From: Planctomycetaceae bacterium | GTDB taxonomy: Bacteria > Planctomycetota > Phycisphaerae > Phycisphaerales > UBA1924 | NCBI GenBank assembly: GCA_021294835.1 | Contig: JAJTDF010000025.1 | Span: 1-39,723 of the forward strand | Direction: 5' to 3' | DNA length: 39,723 nucleotides | Part shown: in pieces, positions 1-7,964 of the stretch | Numbering within the stretch: the first letter of the stretch is position 1 | Layout of the letters: every line of letters begins with the position of its first letter | Notes under the pieces: model-generated | What the model saw: the letters and a program-made list of their open reading frames with translations, nothing else | What the model was told of the DNA's origin: nothing | Databases searched by the model: none | Made by a program: the position numbers and the translations under genes

Positions 1-78
1 GCCCCGCCCCCGCCCGTCCGACCACCACATCCTCCTCGCCCGCCCCCGCCCCCGCCCCCGCCCCCGCCCCCGCCCCGG
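1..78. repeat. C-rich low-complexity tract with GCCCCC hexamer repeats
   Basis: From about 42 to 77 the sequence is a head-to-tail run of GCCCCC units (five perfect copies plus an imperfect one). Positions 1-14 hold a shorter piece of the same pattern. On the plus strand the third frame reads as a Pro/Ala-rich stretch, open until the TGA at 252-254. It could therefore be the low-complexity C-terminus of a protein that begins outside the window, but nothing recognisable follows the repeat. Confidence 0.7.
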
Positions 79-311
79 CGTCGGTCCGGGGCCCGGCCGA
101 CTCTGTTCACTTGAGTCGCTCGGCGGGGCCATCCGCTGGGGGCACTGTGCGTGCGCCAGCCGACGCCGTCGCCGGTTACGGGCCGCCCCGCCCCCGACCC
201 GCCGCCGAGCCGGTCAGCGTCCGCGTCGGCGGTCGGATCAACCTTCTGGCCTGATCGTCCGCCGTCGGTCGGCCCGCTCGGGGGTTTCGCCGGGCGCAAA
301 CAATCGCCGGC
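79..311. other. Upstream region of the aminotransferase gene, no gene supported
   Basis: This is 233 bp of GC-rich sequence before the first convincing start codon at 312. Open frames pass through it on both strands, as expected at this base composition, but none gives a recognisable protein. I see no clear promoter hexamers or strong hairpin. It is either the leader of the aminotransferase gene or contains the end of a gene cut by the window edge. Confidence 0.4.
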
Positions 312-1625
312 ATGCCCAGCCCCGCTCGCGTCACGCCGCCCTTCTCGCCCGCCATCGAGCACTTCGCTCTGGACCGCTCGGTGGTCTTCCTCAACCACGG
401 GAGCTTTGGCTCCGTGCCCGTCGCCGTCGCTGCCGAGCAGGAACGCTGGCAGCGTCGCATGGAGTCCGAGCCGATCCGCTGGTTCGTCAGCGAACTGGAG
501 CCCGCCCTCGATGCGGCCCGCGAACGCATGGCCGCCTTTGTCGGCTGCGACGCCGACGGCTTCGCCTTTGTCGCCAATGCCACCGCCGGCGTGAGCACCG
601 TCGCCCGCTCGCTGGACCTCAAGCCCGGCGATGAACTGCTCACCAGCACGCACGAGTACAACGCCTGCAACAACGCCCTGTGCCATGTCGCCCGGCACAG
701 CGGTGCCGCGGTGGTCAGCGTCCCACTGCCCTACCCGGTCACTGGCCCGGACGAGATCGTCAGCCTGCTCACCGCCGCGGTCACTGCCCGCACCCGCTTC
801 GTGCTGGTTTCCCACATCACCTCGCCGACGGGGCTGGTTCTTCCGGTCGAGCGGCTGATCCCAGCGCTGCGGGCCGCGGCCCGGGTTGCGGGGGCTGAGC
901 GGATGGAGATCATGGTCGATGGGGCCCATGTGCCCGCCCACCTGCCCGTGAAGGTCGGCCAGTTGGCCTGCGACTACTACACGGGCAACTTCCACAAGTG
1001 GCTCTGCGCCCCCAAGGGCAGTGCGTTCCTCTGGGTCGCCCCCGACAAACGTCAGGCCGTTCACCCGCTGGTGATCTCTCACGGGGCCAATGCCGACCGC
1101 CCGAGCCGCACCCGGTTCCGGTTGGAGTTCGACTTCCTTGGGTCGATGGACTACTCGCCGTTCCTGGCCACCCCCGCAGCGATCGACTTTCTCGCCGGGC
1201 TGCACCCCAACGGTGTCTGGGGCGCGGTGAATCACTGTCGGGGCATGGTCGCCCAGGCCCGGGAGCACCTCGCCGATCTGCTGGGCACCGCCTCGCCCGC
1301 TCCGCCGGAGATGTTCGGCACCATGGCCGCCGTCCTGCTGCCCCCGCACGACGGCGACCGCACCGCCCGCCTGCTCGCCCGCCCCACGGCGTACCACGAC
1401 GCCCTGCAGGACCGCCTCGTGGAACGCTGGGGCCTTCAGGTGCCGGTCATCCGCATGGCCGAGCTGCCGCCTCGTCCGGGCGTGGTTGCGGTGCCCCAGC
1501 CGGCCGGCCCATCCGGTGTCGCCCGCTGGGTCCGCCTGAGCGCCGCCATCTACAACCACCCGGAGCAGTACCGATATCTGGGGCGGGCCTTGCAGGCGGA
1601 ACTGGCCGAGGAAGCCCGCTTGTGA
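312..1625 (+). CDS. Class V aminotransferase (isopenicillin N epimerase-like, PLP-dependent)
   Basis: This 437-aa protein belongs to the PLP-dependent class V aminotransferase / cysteine desulfurase fold group, closest in feel to proteins annotated as isopenicillin-N-epimerase-like. Visible motifs are the N-terminal FLNHGSFGSVP (about residues 26-36), the ATAGVSTV segment that would contact the cofactor phosphate, the VDGAHVPAHLP segment whose Asp should pair with the pyridine nitrogen, and TGNFHKWLCAPKG, in which Lys229 is the expected Schiff-base lysine. Length is normal for the family. The substrate cannot be read from sequence. Members act on amino acids as epimerases, desulfurases or lyases; the next gene is a cysteine dioxygenase, so a role in sulfur amino acid turnover is possible but only inferred. 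A short hairpin with a T-run follows the stop codon. Confidence 0.85.
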   Translation: MPSPARVTPPFSPAIEHFALDRSVVFLNHGSFGSVPVAVAAEQERWQRRMESEPIRWFVSELEPALDAARERMAAFVGCDADGFAFVANATAGVSTVARSLDLKPGDELLTSTHEYNACNNALCHVARHSGAAVVSVPLPYPVTGPDEIVSLLTAAVTARTRFVLVSHITSPTGLVLPVERLIPALRAAARVAGAERMEIMVDGAHVPAHLPVKVGQLACDYYTGNFHKWLCAPKGSAFLWVAPDKRQAVHPLVISHGANADRPSRTRFRLEFDFLGSMDYSPFLATPAAIDFLAGLHPNGVWGAVNHCRGMVAQAREHLADLLGTASPAPPEMFGTMAAVLLPPHDGDRTARLLARPTAYHDALQDRLVERWGLQVPVIRMAELPPRPGVVAVPQPAGPSGVARWVRLSAAIYNHPEQYRYLGRALQAELAEEARL

Positions 1626-1643
1626 GCCGACGGGTCGGTTTTT
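1626..1643 (+). terminator. Possible short intrinsic terminator after the aminotransferase gene
   Basis: Immediately after the TGA, CCGA (1627-1630) pairs with TCGG (1635-1638) around a CGGG loop and is followed by TTTTT (1639-1643). The stem is only 4 bp, or 6 bp with a wobble and an A-U pair, so it is weak. The position and the T-run are right for a terminator. Confidence 0.4.
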
Positions 1644-1746
1644 GCATCCCGTTTGGCGACTTTTGGGGTATGCTGAACGGACCGCAGGAGCGCGCCGGAC
1701 GGCTGCCCGCGGGGCAGCAGGGGCCGGGACTGATCGGAGCACACTC

Positions 1747-2424
1747 ATGAGCACGCTGGCGACTGGATCGGGGAAGAAGGCGGGCCGCAAGGGCGCGGCA
1801 TCCGCCGCTGTCACACGTCCGAGCCGCCGGCGTCGGGCGGGTTCTTCGCGAGCGGCAGCCGCCGAGCCGTGTCCGGCCTCCATGGCTTATCCGAAACTGG
1901 CCCCGCTGATTGAGTACCTCATGGGCCTGAACAGCCGGGCCGACCTGCGAACCCTGGACGGCCTGCTCCGCAAACTGAAGATCACCCGCAAGGACCTGCA
2001 GTCCGCCTGCGTGTTCGGCACGCGGGCCTACCGCCGTAACGTCATCGCGGCCAGCGAGCACTTTGAGTTGCTCGCCCTCACCTGGCGGTCGGGCCACTGC
2101 ACTCCGATTCACGACCACAAGGGCGTGAGCTGCGCCTTCCGCGTGGTCGAGGGGCAGGGCACGGAGATCCGCTTCGTCCGCACCGCCTCGGGGCTGGTCT
2201 GCCCGGTCAAGACCACCGCCATGAAGCCCGGCTATGTGTGCTCGGCGGATGAGAACGACATCCACCAGATCGCCAACATGCAGGCCCCCGGCACCGACCT
2301 GATCACCCTGCACATCTATTCCCCCCGCATCAAGAAGATGAACACCTACGCCTTCGCCACCTCCACCGGCGCGGAGGTGGACGCGGGTCAGACCGGCGTG
2401 TACGCCGGCCCGATCGACTGCTGA
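1747..2424 (+). CDS. Cysteine dioxygenase (type I CDO family)
   Basis: A 225-aa cupin-fold, non-heme iron enzyme expected to oxidise L-cysteine to cysteine sulfinate in the cytoplasm. The three iron-ligand histidines are visible: His122 and His124 in IHDHKG, and His173 in NDIHQIAN. Cys129 (five residues after His124) and Tyr191 in LHIYSP match the positions that form the Cys-Tyr thioether cofactor in mammalian CDO; many bacterial homologues have Gly in place of that Cys. I chose ATG 1747 because GGAG lies 7 nt upstream. A longer frame opens at 1642 but its extra residues look like non-coding leader. The first 45 residues are a Lys/Arg/Ala-rich extension not found in typical CDOs, so Met at 1882 is an alternative start. 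It lies 121 nt after the aminotransferase gene on the same strand and converges with the next gene. Confidence 0.9.
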   Translation: MSTLATGSGKKAGRKGAASAAVTRPSRRRRAGSSRAAAAEPCPASMAYPKLAPLIEYLMGLNSRADLRTLDGLLRKLKITRKDLQSACVFGTRAYRRNVIAASEHFELLALTWRSGHCTPIHDHKGVSCAFRVVEGQGTEIRFVRTASGLVCPVKTTAMKPGYVCSADENDIHQIANMQAPGTDLITLHIYSPRIKKMNTYAFATSTGAEVDAGQTGVYAGPIDC

Positions 2425-2468
2425 GTTGGGGTGGCCTGAAGCGTCGGCCGGCCGCCGCTGTTTGCCAC

Positions 2469-4472
2469 TCACCGCTGCTCGATGGTTCCGCGCTGGATGC
2501 GCTGTCGGGTTTCTTCCGCCTCGCGGGCGGCCCGGATGGCCTTGACGCCGTCGGGCATCGGGAAGACCACCTCAAAGCCTGAGTCCACCGCCTTGCCCTG
2601 CTCATCGCGGGGCCGGAACTGGTCCAGCACATCCCAAGCGATGGCCTGCAGGTCCGCCGGCGCCCGGCGGAACATGGTGCCGGCCTCGGCGGGCGGGCAC
2701 TGGCCGAGGATGCCGGCGAACAACTGGCCGGCGACGTTCTCAAACCGGCCGGAGAGCTGGGCCAGCATGCGGTCGATCTCGCCGCCGGCGGGCGTGCGGC
2801 GGGCCTGCTCGCGCACGAACTCGGCATGGAAGCGTCGGGCGTACTCAAAGTTCGAGCGGAACAGGTCCTCATCGCCCCGCAGCAGGCCGTTGGCATACGC
2901 CGAATACAGAGCGCCGCTGATCTCCATCAGGGCGATGTTGGGCGAGGTGATGCGGTCGCGGATCTGCGCCACCACGAACTCTTCAAGCGGGGCTCGCAGT
3001 TCCTCGTCACGCATGATGTCATTGCGAACGCGGTACGGCCAGGCCGCCAGCTTGAGCTGGTACTCGCGGGCCTCTTCCTTGCGGCCCAGGCGGTAGAGGA
3101 AGGCGATGGCGTCGGAGAGGAAGTTCTCGTACCCGGCGCGGTACATGGTCCACACCCGCTGGGTCACGTCCACGCCCTTCTGGGCCATGAACTGCGAGGT
3201 CTCCCGCTCGGAGGCCTCCTTGAGGTAGTCGCCGTAGGAGGCGATGTAGTCCGCCGAGGGCATGGCCAGATACATGTCCGGCGCTAGCACGTCGTACAGC
3301 AGCGTGCCGGAGCGGAAGAGTTCCTGCAGCGACTGCACGGTCAGGCGGTCGGTGTTGATGAAGTCGAGGTTCTGCTCGTTGGACTCGTTGAGGCGGTCGA
3401 GCGACTGCTCCACCCCGCGGGTGGACCAGTACAGCGCGTGGCTGGCGGGGTGCCGCCAGTCCAGCGGGCCGAACCGCTGGGTGTAGCGGATCATCCGGGC
3501 CGGCTCGTAGTGGTAGTCGTCGATCAGCATCCGCTTGCGGAGGTGGCGGGCCAATTGCGCCCAGGCCTCGGCGTACTTCGCCTCCATCAGCGTCGCCAGC
3601 ACGCGTTCATCCACGCCCTGCAGCCGGCCCTGCGCGTTCAGGGCCGTCGCCCGCAGCAGGGCCGCCCGCTGCTGCTCGCGGATGTTCAGCAGCAGCATGC
3701 GGTTCTCCGGGCGTGCCGGGTCCATCCCCGCGTCCCGCAAGCGGTCGATCAGTTCCCGGGCTGTGGGCTGGACTTTCTGCTCGGCGGCCCACGCCGCCTC
3801 ACGGTCGATCACCGCGGCCAGCGTATCGGGGCCTTCGGCGATCCGGGTCAGCCACTCGACGTGGTCGGCGATGGCCTTGGCGGTGTCGCGGTTCTCCGCC
3901 GTTCGTGTCGGCGGCGGGCCGAGCACGATGGTCCACTCATAGGCCATGGCCCGCTTGTAATGCCCGTTGGCGTCGTCGGCCATCCCCTGGATCTTGTGCA
4001 GGAAGATCCACGCCAGTTCGCGATGCAGCAGCATGTCGCTGGGGTTGGCCGGAATGCCCTGATCGCGCAGCAGCCGGATGCCCGCGTTCACCCATTGCCA
4101 GCGCTCGCCGGGCGTCTGGGTGGCCACCGAGATGTTGTATGCCAGATTCCAGGCGTGGAAGGCCCAGACGCGCGGGAAGCGGGGCTGCAGCCGCGTGATC
4201 GTCTTGGCCAGATCCACCGCCTCGTAGTGCTTGCCGTCCTGCTTGAGTTCCTGCGCCCGGATCCACAGGAAGTTCACTACCACCCCGCGGAAGGCCCCGG
4301 CGGCGATGCCCAGCGCCTCCTCAGGCGTGATGCCCTCCTCGGCCCGGTCGGTGTAGACCAGTTGGTGCCGACCGGCCGACGCGGCGATCTGCACCGCCAG
4401 CAGGCACGAGGCCCCCAGCCCGACCACGATCACGGCGACGGCCAGCAGGATGACGTTGGAGTCTCGTTTCAT
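2469..4472 (-). CDS. Membrane-anchored helical repeat (TPR-like) protein of unknown function
   Basis: A 667-aa protein with a single N-terminal membrane anchor (about residues 8-29) after a short basic start, so the bulk should lie outside the cytoplasmic membrane. The body is rich in amphipathic helices with Ala/Leu/Trp/Tyr spacing reminiscent of TPR repeats. Examples are the segment with NFLWIRAQELKQDGKHYEAV near residue 70 and later WAQLARHLRKR. I recognise no catalytic motif. It is the last gene of the minus-strand cluster that encodes an ABC-2 permease, ABC ATPase and three SPFH proteins. The 112-bp gap to the permease gene is filled with a G-rich repeat tract. A role as an extracytoplasmic partner of the transporter is inference from position only. 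Confidence 0.7.
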   Translation of the reverse strand: MKRDSNVILLAVAVIVVGLGASCLLAVQIAASAGRHQLVYTDRAEEGITPEEALGIAAGAFRGVVVNFLWIRAQELKQDGKHYEAVDLAKTITRLQPRFPRVWAFHAWNLAYNISVATQTPGERWQWVNAGIRLLRDQGIPANPSDMLLHRELAWIFLHKIQGMADDANGHYKRAMAYEWTIVLGPPPTRTAENRDTAKAIADHVEWLTRIAEGPDTLAAVIDREAAWAAEQKVQPTARELIDRLRDAGMDPARPENRMLLLNIREQQRAALLRATALNAQGRLQGVDERVLATLMEAKYAEAWAQLARHLRKRMLIDDYHYEPARMIRYTQRFGPLDWRHPASHALYWSTRGVEQSLDRLNESNEQNLDFINTDRLTVQSLQELFRSGTLLYDVLAPDMYLAMPSADYIASYGDYLKEASERETSQFMAQKGVDVTQRVWTMYRAGYENFLSDAIAFLYRLGRKEEAREYQLKLAAWPYRVRNDIMRDEELRAPLEEFVVAQIRDRITSPNIALMEISGALYSAYANGLLRGDEDLFRSNFEYARRFHAEFVREQARRTPAGGEIDRMLAQLSGRFENVAGQLFAGILGQCPPAEAGTMFRRAPADLQAIAWDVLDQFRPRDEQGKAVDSGFEVVFPMPDGVKAIRAAREAEETRQRIQRGTIEQR

Positions 4473-4520
4473 GGCTCAGATCACACGTCTACGAACAGGT
4501 CCGGTCGCCGGTGCGGAAGT

Positions 4521-4584
4521 GGGGGGGGGAAGGAGGGGGCGGTTGGAGGGGGCGGTTGGAGGGGGAGAGCGGCCGGAGGGGGGG
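4521..4584. repeat. G-rich tandem repeat (GGAGGGGGCGGTT units) between operon genes
   Basis: After a run of nine G (4521-4529), the unit GGAGGGGGCGGTT occurs at 4532-4544 and 4545-4557, with diverging copies starting at 4558 and about 4575. The tract abuts the stop codon of the permease gene (4585-4587). On the plus strand it has many runs of four or more G and could form a G-quadruplex. The transcript of the flanking minus-strand genes carries the C-rich complement. Confidence 0.85.
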
Positions 4585-6621
4585 TCAATGTCCGGAATAA
4601 ATCGCCAGTTCGCGGTTGCGGAAGATGACCCCGCCGGTGATGCCCAGCACCGCCGTCAGCGCCCCGAGCACGGCCACCGCTTGGCCCACCAGTGACCAGG
4701 GCACCAGCATGCCCTGCACCAGTTTCCCGGTGGGGCTCAGTTCGCTGTAAAAGCGGAAGATCCGGCCGATCTGGGTGGCCAGAATGTCCACCGCCCAGGC
4801 CCACCAGATCACGTGCCCCTCATGGTCTTGAATACGGAAGTTCTCCAGTGAACTGAGCAGAAAGCTGGCGCTCTCGGCGCACATGAACACGCCGAAGGCG
4901 ACCAGGCAGGCGACCGGGAAGGCCAGGAAGGTCGACGCGCACACGCCGATCATCGCCAGGAATGCCAGTTTCAGCAGCATGATCAGCGCGACGCGAACGA
5001 AGTTGCCGTGGAATGACGACACGACGTACGAGATCTCCAGCCCGTCCGGCGGGAAAGAAATCGTCTCCGGATTGCCCTGCTGCCGCTCCACGTCCCCGTT
5101 GCCGATCTGCATCGTCAGCTTGCCGTCCTCGGCGATGACCGAGTGCGAGATGGGCTGGGTGATGGTCTGAGCGAGGTGAACCTCGCGGACGATCGGGATC
5201 GAGCCGGGGATGTAGAACGAGACGCGGTAGAGGTCGGTGGGCATGTTGCCGCCCGCGTTCACGCGGTAGCGGAAGGTCAGCGGCCGACCCAGAGCCCGAG
5301 CATCTTCAAGCCCTTCAAAGGTGTACGTCCGCCACTCCAGCCGGGGGATGGCGAAGAACGCCGCCAGTTTCTCGGCCTCCACGTCCTTGGTGATCTTCCG
5401 CAGGTCCGGCGCCGGCACGCTGCCGTCGACGGCCTCTTCGTGTTCCTTCAGGGCCCGCTCGTATCGCGTGCGGATCTCCTGACCGATCAGTTCCTCGGTT
5501 GCTGCATCGATGGTCGGGCCGGTGGCGGTGCGTCCGGCGAGGATCTGGTACTCCAGCGCGGCCCGGTCCTCGGTGACCACCTGGCCTTGCTCCCGGGGTA
5601 CGAACGCCGCGACCTCGCCCTGGGCGGGCTGCCGCCGCAGGTACTCGGTGAACAGGAAGATGCCCGATGAGCAGACCGCCATCAGCACGCCGGCGACGCC
5701 TACCACGCCCAGCCACTTGCCCAGCACGAACTGCCAGGCGCTGATGGGCTTGGTCATGGTCTGCCAGATGATCTTGTCGCGCTGCTCGAACGCCACCGTG
5801 GCGCAGGACAGGAACAGCACCAGCAACGCCGCGAGGAAGAATGTTCCCGCGGAGGAATACTGCAGGAAGGCCTGCACGCGGTAACGCAGGGGGGTGTTGG
5901 GGTCCAGCAGGGTCGGCAGCAGGGCCAGCACGGCGATCAGCGCGACAATGAACACCAGCGAGATGTTCATCCGTACCGCTTCAGAGACCACGTTGCGGGC
6001 CACCGCCAGCGTGGGTGATGCGGGCGACAGGGCCGCTCCCAGCAGCCGGATCAGCGCTGCGAAGCTCGACGCCAGGGCAATGGCTCCCGCTGTGAACACG
6101 CCCACCGTCTGCACACCGGGCGAGCCGAAGGCCAGCATCGGCCAGGCGACGCCAGCCGCCAGCGACGCCAGGGCCAGGTACGTCAACCCCAGGCCGAGCC
6201 ATACCACCGCCAGCGCGATCGCCGTCGTGGTGCCCACAATTCCCGCGAAGCCGGCCAATGAGGTCTGGCGTGACACCAGGTCGTTGATGAACCGGCGCTC
6301 AGCGGCAAGTTTCTCAACAAAGGCCTTGGCGGCCTCGTCAGCCGTTGCATCCTTGATGGCGGCGCCGGTCTGCCCGCCGGAGGCGCCCTCCGCGGCCGAC
6401 TTGGCCCCGTCAGGGGTGGCTGGCTCGGGGATGTTGGCGTCACGCCGGATGTCCGCGATCGACTCGCTGACCCGCAGTTCCTCGGCCCGCTTGGCCGAAT
6501 CCACGGCATAGGCGATCAGCAGGCCGACAGCGACCAGCAGGATCGCGCTGGAAGCGACGATCTTGAACCCCAGCGATTGCTGGAGCCGGTCCAGAGATCG
6601 CAGCCAGTCCATGGGCTTCAC
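4585..6621 (-). CDS. ABC-2 type transporter permease
   Basis: A 678-aa polytopic protein that would form the membrane part of an ABC exporter with the ATPase encoded directly upstream. A first membrane segment lies at about residues 21-41. A hydrophilic Ala/Asp/Glu-rich stretch (about 45-110) follows, then a cluster of hydrophobic helices at about 115-270. The segment KPISAWQFVLGKWLG is typical of ABC-2 permeases. A large extracytoplasmic-looking soluble domain follows, and helices return at the C-terminus. The start is a GTG at 6621-6619 whose last bases are shared with the TGA of the ATPase gene (4-nt GTGA overlap), which implies translational coupling. An in-frame ATG lies at 6612. The substrate is unknown. 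Confidence 0.85.
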   Translation of the reverse strand: MKPMDWLRSLDRLQQSLGFKIVASSAILLVAVGLLIAYAVDSAKRAEELRVSESIADIRRDANIPEPATPDGAKSAAEGASGGQTGAAIKDATADEAAKAFVEKLAAERRFINDLVSRQTSLAGFAGIVGTTTAIALAVVWLGLGLTYLALASLAAGVAWPMLAFGSPGVQTVGVFTAGAIALASSFAALIRLLGAALSPASPTLAVARNVVSEAVRMNISLVFIVALIAVLALLPTLLDPNTPLRYRVQAFLQYSSAGTFFLAALLVLFLSCATVAFEQRDKIIWQTMTKPISAWQFVLGKWLGVVGVAGVLMAVCSSGIFLFTEYLRRQPAQGEVAAFVPREQGQVVTEDRAALEYQILAGRTATGPTIDAATEELIGQEIRTRYERALKEHEEAVDGSVPAPDLRKITKDVEAEKLAAFFAIPRLEWRTYTFEGLEDARALGRPLTFRYRVNAGGNMPTDLYRVSFYIPGSIPIVREVHLAQTITQPISHSVIAEDGKLTMQIGNGDVERQQGNPETISFPPDGLEISYVVSSFHGNFVRVALIMLLKLAFLAMIGVCASTFLAFPVACLVAFGVFMCAESASFLLSSLENFRIQDHEGHVIWWAWAVDILATQIGRIFRFYSELSPTGKLVQGMLVPWSLVGQAVAVLGALTAVLGITGGVIFRNRELAIYSGH

Positions 6622-7913
6622 GAGCCGCGCTCCTTGGCCGCCTTGGCGTCGGCCGGCGGCTTGGGGGTGTCATCCAGCAGTGAGCCGATCAAGGACAGGT
6701 CCACATTCTGCTGCGGGGCCGGGCGGGCGCCGCCCGAGCCGCCGCCAGAGGCCTGCGGAGCGGGCGTTCGCGGGGCGGGTGGTTCCGCCGGGGCCGCTTC
6801 CAGCAGCCGGCCGATGGCCGCCTCGTCCACGCTCGAGGCGGGCTTGCCGCCGGCGGACTCGCCCCCACCGGGCGTTGCGGCGGCCGTCGGGTCGGGCGCC
6901 GGCGTGGGCTCTGCCTTGAGCAGGTTGGCGATGAGTTCCTCGCCCACCGGGCCCTGGTCCTCCGGGCCGGCACGCAGGAACTCGGCCGTCTGGCCGCCGT
7001 GACGGGCGCCCGAGGTTTCGACCTTCTGGGCGATGGCCCGGTTGACCAGGTCAACGAAGTGCTCTTCGAGGCTCTGCCGGGGCTTGCCCACCCGCTGGAT
7101 GCCCGACCGCCCGCCGGTGCGGGCCCGGATCAGCTCGTCGATCGCGGCGATGGTCTGCTCGTCCAGCGGCTCGGTCTGGATCACGGCACGGTCGGTCGCG
7201 GTCAGCAGGCTGTCGCAGGTGCCCTCCTCCTGCACCTTGCCGCCATAGAGGATCACCATGCGGTGCACGCAGTCCTCCACGTCGGCCAGCAGGTGGCTGG
7301 AGAGGATGATGGTCTTGCCGCGGCGCCCGAGCTCGATGATCAGGTCCTTGACCTGGCGCGTGCCGATCGGGTCCAGACCGGTGGTGGGCTCGTCGAGGAT
7401 GAGCAGGTCGGGGTCGTTGATCAGGGCCTGGGCCAGGCCGATGCGGCGCTGCATGCCCTTGGAGTACTCGCGGACGGCGCGGTGCTGCACGGCCGACAGG
7501 CCGACCATCTCCAGCAGGTCGTCGATCCGCTTGGTCCGCGTGCGACGGTCGAGCTGGAAGAGCTTGGCGTAGTAGTCCAGTGTCTCGCGGGCGTTGAGGA
7601 ATGGGTAGAGGTACGACTCTTCAGGGAGGTAGCCGATCCGCTTCTTGGTGGCCACATCCGTCGGAGCCTTGCCGAACACGCTCACCCGCCCGCTGGTCTG
7701 CTTGAGCAGGCCGAGGATGACCTTGATGGTCGTCGACTTGCCCGAGCCGTTGGGCCCGAGCAGGCCGAAGATCTCACCCCGGTTGACCTGGAAGGAGACG
7801 TTGTCCACCGCCTTGGCCCGCGTGCGGAGCCAGAAGTCCTTGAAGGTCTTGCTGAGCGCCTGCACGGCGACGATCGGCTGGTTGGCGGGAGCGGGGGTCA
7901 CCATGGCGGTCAT
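6618..7913 (-). CDS. ABC transporter ATP-binding protein with repeat-bearing C-terminal tail
   Basis: A 431-aa protein. Residues about 14-240 form a complete ABC ATPase domain: Walker A GPNGSGKST (53-61), signature YSKGMQRR (150-157), Walker B LLILDEP (170-176) and the switch His207 in SSHLL. The arrangement is that of the CcmA/NatA type that drives ABC-2 permeases. A segment with EHFVDLV closes the conventional part. The last ~130 residues are unusual: a Pro/Ala/Gly-rich disordered tail with three spaced copies of a short Val-x-x-x-x-Ile-x-x-Leu-Leu-x-x-x-Pro motif at about 322-336, 361-375 and 403-417. The gene overlaps the permease gene by 4 nt, so the two products very likely form one transporter. 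ATG 7913 is used; ATG 7904 is also possible. No strong Shine-Dalgarno is visible. Confidence 0.9.
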   Translation of the reverse strand: MTAMVTPAPANQPIVAVQALSKTFKDFWLRTRAKAVDNVSFQVNRGEIFGLLGPNGSGKSTTIKVILGLLKQTSGRVSVFGKAPTDVATKKRIGYLPEESYLYPFLNARETLDYYAKLFQLDRRTRTKRIDDLLEMVGLSAVQHRAVREYSKGMQRRIGLAQALINDPDLLILDEPTTGLDPIGTRQVKDLIIELGRRGKTIILSSHLLADVEDCVHRMVILYGGKVQEEGTCDSLLTATDRAVIQTEPLDEQTIAAIDELIRARTGGRSGIQRVGKPRQSLEEHFVDLVNRAIAQKVETSGARHGGQTAEFLRAGPEDQGPVGEELIANLLKAEPTPAPDPTAAATPGGGESAGGKPASSVDEAAIGRLLEAAPAEPPAPRTPAPQASGGGSGGARPAPQQNVDLSLIGSLLDDTPKPPADAKAAKERGS

Positions 7914-7964
7914 CCGGGACGCTGCGGACAGGCTGGGCAGGGTCAGAACACAAAGGCCGGTCGG

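Noticed and set aside
3-254. Open plus-strand frame through the C-rich repeat
   Set aside because: The Pro/Ala repeat followed by unremarkable sequence could be a protein C-terminus, but there is no domain evidence and no start in the window.
3438-4628. 396-codon plus-strand open frame
   Set aside because: It lies antisense to the 667-aa membrane-anchored protein, its translation is His/Arg/Gly-rich, and it resembles no known protein.
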